From: UBA288 sp050178135
GTDB lineage: Archaea > Halobacteriota > Methanomicrobia > Methanomicrobiales > Methanospirillaceae
Direction: 5' to 3'
NCBI GenBank assembly: GCA_050178135.1
Contig: JBFXGJ010000055.1
Coordinates: 1 to 9,971, forward strand
DNA length: 9,971 nt
Below, one piece after another: positions 6,554 through 9,971 of the stretch. The notes beneath the pieces are model-generated. The model worked only from the letters and a program-made list of their open reading frames with translations. It was not told the DNA's origin and did no database searches. Position numbers and translations under genes: made by a program. The first letter of the stretch is position 1, and each line of letters starts with the position of its first letter.

Positions 6554-7218
6554 TCGCCCACCACCGGAACGTTGCGGGACTGTCTCTTGCGGCGATCGAG
6601 CAGCCGCTTCACCTTTTTCAGGCGGAAGAGGTCCTCCCGCTCCCGTTCCTCGATGGTTATCTTGATGTACTTCGTCTCCCGGTAGAGCTCGGGGATCATC
6701 ACCTGTTCGAGCGCGTTCACCCTCCGGCGCGTCATCAGGATCTCGTGCCCGATTCGACGAAGGGTGGTCTCGGTCTCGGCGAGCTCGATGATCAGGTCGA
6801 CCTCCGCCTCGAACTTCTCCGCCACCTCGTCCACGCGCCCGCTCGTGCCAATGATGCTGTACCCGCGCTCGAGCACGGAGAGTCCCAGGCTCTTCTTCTC
6901 GATCACCGGGATGGGAACTCCCATGATGCTCCTGGAATCGATGTCGAGCAGGACACGGCGCTTCGTGACGAACGAGGCGGACTTCAGGGCGACCGGGTCG
7001 TCGACCGCCTGGGCAATGAGCAGCGACCGGTCGGCGATGCGTGCGCTCCGTTCGAGTTCTTCGCGCGAAGCCGAGACCTGGTTCATCACCGTGAAGAACT
7101 CCCGCACCAGCGCATCCATCTTCTCACGCAGGAGGTCCCGTCCCTGCTCGGCGAGTCGGATCTGCTCTCGCTTCCGGATCAACTCCATCCTCGTCGGCCT
7201 GACCGGTTCGGCCGTCAC
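6550..7218 (-). CDS. atpD: A-type ATP synthase subunit D (central stalk)
   Basis: This is a 222-residue homologue of the V/A-type ATPase D subunit, the long coiled coil of the rotor shaft inside the A3B3 head. PVRPTRMELIRKREQIRLAE near the N-terminus matches the family's KPTRSEL...KIKLAE start. Central blocks IMGVPIPVIEKK, LERGYSIIGTS and ETETTLRRIGHEI are conserved, as is the C-terminal coil TRRRVNALEQVMIPEL followed by a basic LFRLKKVKRLLDRRK tail. The length is normal for the family. I take the GTG at 7218-7216 as the start because it forms a GTGA overlap with the atpB stop and has GGAGGAG five bases upstream (7224-7230). The frame is open further, to 7314, but that would run inside atpB. 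D usually closes the A-B-D end of archaeal atp operons, as it does here. The next gene is convergent, with the two stop codons interleaved. Confidence 0.96.
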   Translation of the reverse strand: MTAEPVRPTRMELIRKREQIRLAEQGRDLLREKMDALVREFFTVMNQVSASREELERSARIADRSLLIAQAVDDPVALKSASFVTKRRVLLDIDSRSIMGVPIPVIEKKSLGLSVLERGYSIIGTSGRVDEVAEKFEAEVDLIIELAETETTLRRIGHEILMTRRRVNALEQVMIPELYRETKYIKITIEEREREDLFRLKKVKRLLDRRKRQSRNVPVVGD

Positions 7219-8612
7219 GACGTCTCCTCCCGAAAGGCCGGGTGATACCGCTGGATCATCTCGGGCCCGATCCGCTTCAGCTCGTCGACAGGCAGGCCTG
7301 CAAGGAGTTCCCACCCGATGCCCAGGGTCTGTTCGATCGACCGGTTCTCATTGCGCTGCGAGATGAAGCGGTTCTCGAACTGCTCAGCGAAGGCGAGATA
7401 CGCCCGGTCCAGGTCCGTCAGCGCCTCCTCGCCCACGATCGCGACGAGCCTCCGGAGGTCCCGCCCATAGGCGTACGAGGCGTAGACCTGGTCGGAGACG
7501 TTGCGGTGGTCCTCGCGGGTCTTGCCGGGACCGATCCCCAGGCTCATCAGTCGTGAGAGCGAGGGGAGGACATCGATCGGCGGGTCGATCCCACGGCGGA
7601 AGAGGTCGCGGGAGAGGACGATCTGCCCCTCGGTGATATAGCCGGTCAGGTCCGGGACCGGGTGGGTTATGTCGTCGTCGGGCATCGTCAGGATTGGCAC
7701 CTGGGTGATCGAGCCTCGCCGTCCCTGGATCCGGCCGGCCCGTTCGTAGAGGGAGGAGAGGTCCGTGTACATGTAGCCCGGGTAGCCCCGCCGTCCGGGC
7801 ACTTCTTCGCGTGCGGTCGAGATCTCGCGGAGGGCCTCGCAGTAGTTGGTCATGTCCGTCATGATCACCAGGACGTGCAGGTCGTGCGTGTATGCGAGGT
7901 GCTCGGCTGCGGTGAGGGCGCAGCGGGGGGTCGCAATACGTTCGATCGTCGGGTCGTCGGCCAGGTTCAAGAAGAAGATAACCCGTTCCAGGGCCCCGGT
8001 CGATTCGAACTCCTGCATGAAGAAGGAGGCCTCCTGCCAGGTGATCCCCATCGCGGCGAAGACGACGGCGAAGTTCCCCTCCTCGTCGAGGACCCGGCTC
8101 TGGCGCGTGATCTGGGCGGCGAGACGGTTGGCGGGCAGGCCGGCGCCCGAGAAGATCGGCAGCTTCTGGCCGCGGACCAGGGTGTTCAATCCATCGATCG
8201 CCGAGACCCCGGTCTGGACGAAGTCCGCCGGCTTGTCACGGGCGTACGGGTTGATCGGCATCCCGCCGATATCGGGCTGCTCCTCGGGAAGGACAGGCGG
8301 CTTTCCGTCCCGGGGGCGACCCAGTCCGTCGAAGATCCGCCCGAGCATCTCGATCGAGACGTCGATCCGGGGTGGGTCCCCCGTGAACCGGACCCGGGTG
8401 TCCCGGTCGTCCACACGGCTCGTCCCCTCGTAGACCTGCACCACCGCCACCTCCCGCGAGATGTCGAGCACCTGTCCGGTCCGCTCCTCCCCATCGGGGA
8501 GGGTGATGGCGACCACCTCGCCGTACGAGATTCGCATGGGACGCTCGATGAAGATCAGCGGGCCCGAGACGTAGCTGACCGTCCGGTACTCCCGGGTGAC
8601 AAGCGGCTTCAT
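7215..8612 (-). CDS. atpB: A-type ATP synthase subunit B
   Basis: This complete 465-residue protein is the regulatory, non-catalytic nucleotide-binding subunit that alternates with A in the A3B3 head. The N-terminal barrel begins with REYRTVSYVSGPLIFIE. The position of the P-loop holds SGAGLPANRLAAQI (155-168), lacking the Walker A lysine, as is normal for B subunits. LNLADDPTIERIATPR (215-230), VIMTDMTNYCEALREIS (249-265), EEVPGRRGYPGYMYTDL (269-285) and ITQVPILTMPDDDITHPVPD (302-321) are family hallmarks. LPSLSRLM (349-356) carries the arginine (R354) expected at the A/B interface. The start ATG at 8612 overlaps the atpA stop (ATGA, 8609-8612) and has GGAGG seven bases upstream (8620-8624), so translation is probably coupled to atpA. 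The end overlaps atpD by 4 bases. No disruption is visible. Confidence 0.98.
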   Translation of the reverse strand: MKPLVTREYRTVSYVSGPLIFIERPMRISYGEVVAITLPDGEERTGQVLDISREVAVVQVYEGTSRVDDRDTRVRFTGDPPRIDVSIEMLGRIFDGLGRPRDGKPPVLPEEQPDIGGMPINPYARDKPADFVQTGVSAIDGLNTLVRGQKLPIFSGAGLPANRLAAQITRQSRVLDEEGNFAVVFAAMGITWQEASFFMQEFESTGALERVIFFLNLADDPTIERIATPRCALTAAEHLAYTHDLHVLVIMTDMTNYCEALREISTAREEVPGRRGYPGYMYTDLSSLYERAGRIQGRRGSITQVPILTMPDDDITHPVPDLTGYITEGQIVLSRDLFRRGIDPPIDVLPSLSRLMSLGIGPGKTREDHRNVSDQVYASYAYGRDLRRLVAIVGEEALTDLDRAYLAFAEQFENRFISQRNENRSIEQTLGIGWELLAGLPVDELKRIGPEMIQRYHPAFREETS

Positions 8613-9971
8613 CGCTCCGCCTCCAGGGTCGAGGCCGTCGCCTCGATCGACCCGATCAGGTCACCGATCGCGGGGGCGTCCATCTGCTCTTTCATCCGGG
8701 CGAGCTCGTTCTTCTGCGGGAGGGCGAGCACCTGGCGGAGGGAGACTCCCCGTCCCATCGCGGTGACGGCGGCGTCGTAGAAACTGAGGATCGCCTTCAG
8801 CATCATGAACTGCTTGAAGACGGGACAGTAGGCATCGTTCGCGCTGTACGCACTCTGCTGCAGGAAGTCCTCCCGGATCATCCGCGTGATCTCCAGGATG
8901 GCCTTCTCGCTCTCGGGAAGAGCGTCGGGCCCGACGAGCTGCACGATCTCCTGCAGTTCGGCCTCCTTCTGGAGCAGGAACATGGTCCGGTCCCGCAACC
9001 GGGCCCACTCGCTGGAGACCGACGTGGTGAACCAGTCCCTGAGGCTCTCGAGGTAGAGGGAATACGACTTGATCCAGCTGACCGATGGAAAGTGGCGTCG
9101 GTAGGCGAGGTTCGTGTCGAGCGCCCAGAAGGTGCCGACGATCCTGAGCGTGTTCTGGGTGATCGGCTCTGAGAAGTCTCCGCCCGGGGGCGAGACGGCG
9201 CCCACGACCGTGATCGATCCCGAGCGTTCGTCCGCCCCGAGGCAGGAGGTCCGTCCGGCCCGTTCGTAGAAGGCCGCGAGCCGCGCGGCCAGGTATGCCG
9301 GATATCCCTCCTCTCCCGGCATCTCCTCGAGCCGGCCGGAGACCTCCCTGAGCGCCTCACCCCACCGGGAGGTCGAATCGGCGAGGAGGGCCACGTCGTA
9401 GCCCTGGTCCCGGTAGTACTCGGCCATCGTGATCCCGGTGTAGATGGACGCCTCTCGGGCGGCGACGGGCATGTTCGAGGTGTTCGCGATCATGATCGTC
9501 CGTTCGAGGAGCGGCCGGCCGGTCCGCGGGTCCAGCAGTTCGGGGAACTCCGTCAGGACGTCGGTCATCTCGTTTCCCCGCTCCCCGCACCCGATGTAGA
9601 CCACCACGTGGGCGTCCGCCCATCGCGCGAGTGTCTGTTCCGAGACCGTCTTCCCGGTGCCGAAGCCGCCGGGGATCATCGCGGTGCCCCCCTTTGCGAT
9701 CGGGAAGAGGGTGTCGAAGATGCGCTGGCCCGTGAGGAGCGGGATCGTGGGGTCGAGCTTGCGCCCGTAGGGTCGTCCCTTCCGGACAGGCCAGGCCTGG
9801 CCCATGCGCACCGGTCGATCGCCATCGAGGCGCACGACCGCGTCGTCGACGGTGAGCATCCCTTCGGCCACCTCCTCGACGGTCCCGTGGAGGGTGGGCG
9901 GCACCAGCACCCGGTGGTCCAGGTTGAACTCCCGCACGGTTCCGAGGATGTCGCCCGGTCCGACGACGGCG
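8609..9971 (-). CDS. atpA: A-type ATP synthase catalytic subunit A, N-terminus beyond window
   Basis: This is the C-terminal 453 residues of the catalytic A subunit, which makes or hydrolyses ATP in the A3B3 head; the family is near 580 residues, so roughly the first fifth is missing. The frame runs off the right edge, reading GPGDILGTVREFNLDHRVLV before the first GTG (9937-9935). That GTG is therefore internal and not a start. Visible blocks in order: QAWPVRKGRPYGRKL, PLLTGQRIFDTLFPIAKGG, the P-loop GGFGTGKT (9670-9647), VYIGCGERGNEMTDVL, IANTSNMPVAAREASIYTG, Walker B region VALLADSTSRWGEALRE, RLEEMPGEEGYPAYLAARLA, and GAVSPPGGDFSEPITQNTLR. These are diagnostic of A-type (and V-type) catalytic subunits. 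The P-loop differs from the usual archaeal GPFGSGKT at two positions (see findings). It is the first visible gene of the minus-strand A-B-D block; the other operon members would lie to the right. Confidence 0.98.
   Translation of the reverse strand, partial: AVVGPGDILGTVREFNLDHRVLVPPTLHGTVEEVAEGMLTVDDAVVRLDGDRPVRMGQAWPVRKGRPYGRKLDPTIPLLTGQRIFDTLFPIAKGGTAMIPGGFGTGKTVSEQTLARWADAHVVVYIGCGERGNEMTDVLTEFPELLDPRTGRPLLERTIMIANTSNMPVAAREASIYTGITMAEYYRDQGYDVALLADSTSRWGEALREVSGRLEEMPGEEGYPAYLAARLAAFYERAGRTSCLGADERSGSITVVGAVSPPGGDFSEPITQNTLRIVGTFWALDTNLAYRRHFPSVSWIKSYSLYLESLRDWFTTSVSSEWARLRDRTMFLLQKEAELQEIVQLVGPDALPESEKAILEITRMIREDFLQQSAYSANDAYCPVFKQFMMLKAILSFYDAAVTAMGRGVSLRQVLALPQKNELARMKEQMDAPAIGDLIGSIEATASTLEAER

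Noticed and set aside
7662..8780. 372-codon plus-strand open frame opposite atpB and the end of atpA
   Set aside because: It crosses the boundary of two well-conserved genes and has shadow composition (His, Asp, Arg, Gly).
9935..9937. GTG as a start of atpA
   Set aside because: The frame continues upstream with residues that fit the conserved A-subunit N-terminal region, so the true start is outside the window.

Overview
The window is a GC-rich stretch of archaeal DNA. Three things point to Archaea: an A-type (A1A0) ATP synthase gene set in the order A-B-D, AT-rich TATA-like boxes placed about 26-27 bases before start codons, and oligo-T terminator candidates. High GC together with this synthase type suggests a methanogenic euryarchaeon, possibly Methanomicrobiales (Methanoculleus or Methanofollis-like). 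That placement is inference; no methanogenesis gene is present in the window.

Layout. Bases 1-733 (minus) hold the N-terminal 244 codons of a secreted or membrane-anchored Thr/Pro/Ser-rich protein that runs off the left edge. Bases 734-926 are a divergent promoter region. Bases 927-1925 (plus) encode a SAM-dependent methyltransferase-like protein, which converges on a GNAT acetyltransferase (2011-2526, minus). Bases 2702-3334 (minus) encode a multi-span membrane protein resembling the DUF6498 family. It diverges across only 79 bases from a large P2-type cation-transporting ATPase (3414-6059, plus). A small CxxC-containing protein of unknown function (6224-6553, plus) follows with its own promoter. 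It meets the ATP synthase operon tail to tail: atpD (6550-7218), atpB (7215-8612) and atpA (8609 to beyond the right edge), all on the minus strand and joined by 4-base stop/start overlaps.

Functional picture. Two ion-coupled ATPases lie next to each other: the rotary A1A0 synthase/ATPase and a P2-type ATPase. The sequence gives no direct proof that they are co-regulated. The P-type pump and the DUF6498-like protein share a compact divergent promoter in which both starts look leaderless, so that pair is the best local candidate for shared regulation. The left third (Thr/Pro-rich surface protein, methyltransferase, acetyltransferase) looks like ordinary accessory content.

I found no CRISPR array, RNA gene, insertion sequence or obviously new multi-gene system. 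The points most worth a second look are the substituted P-loop of the ATP synthase A subunit, the altered ion-site residues of the P-type ATPase, the likely antisense overlap of the atp transcript with the small CxxC gene, and the mucin-like protein at the left edge. Many long open frames opposite the real genes are composition artefacts and are left out.
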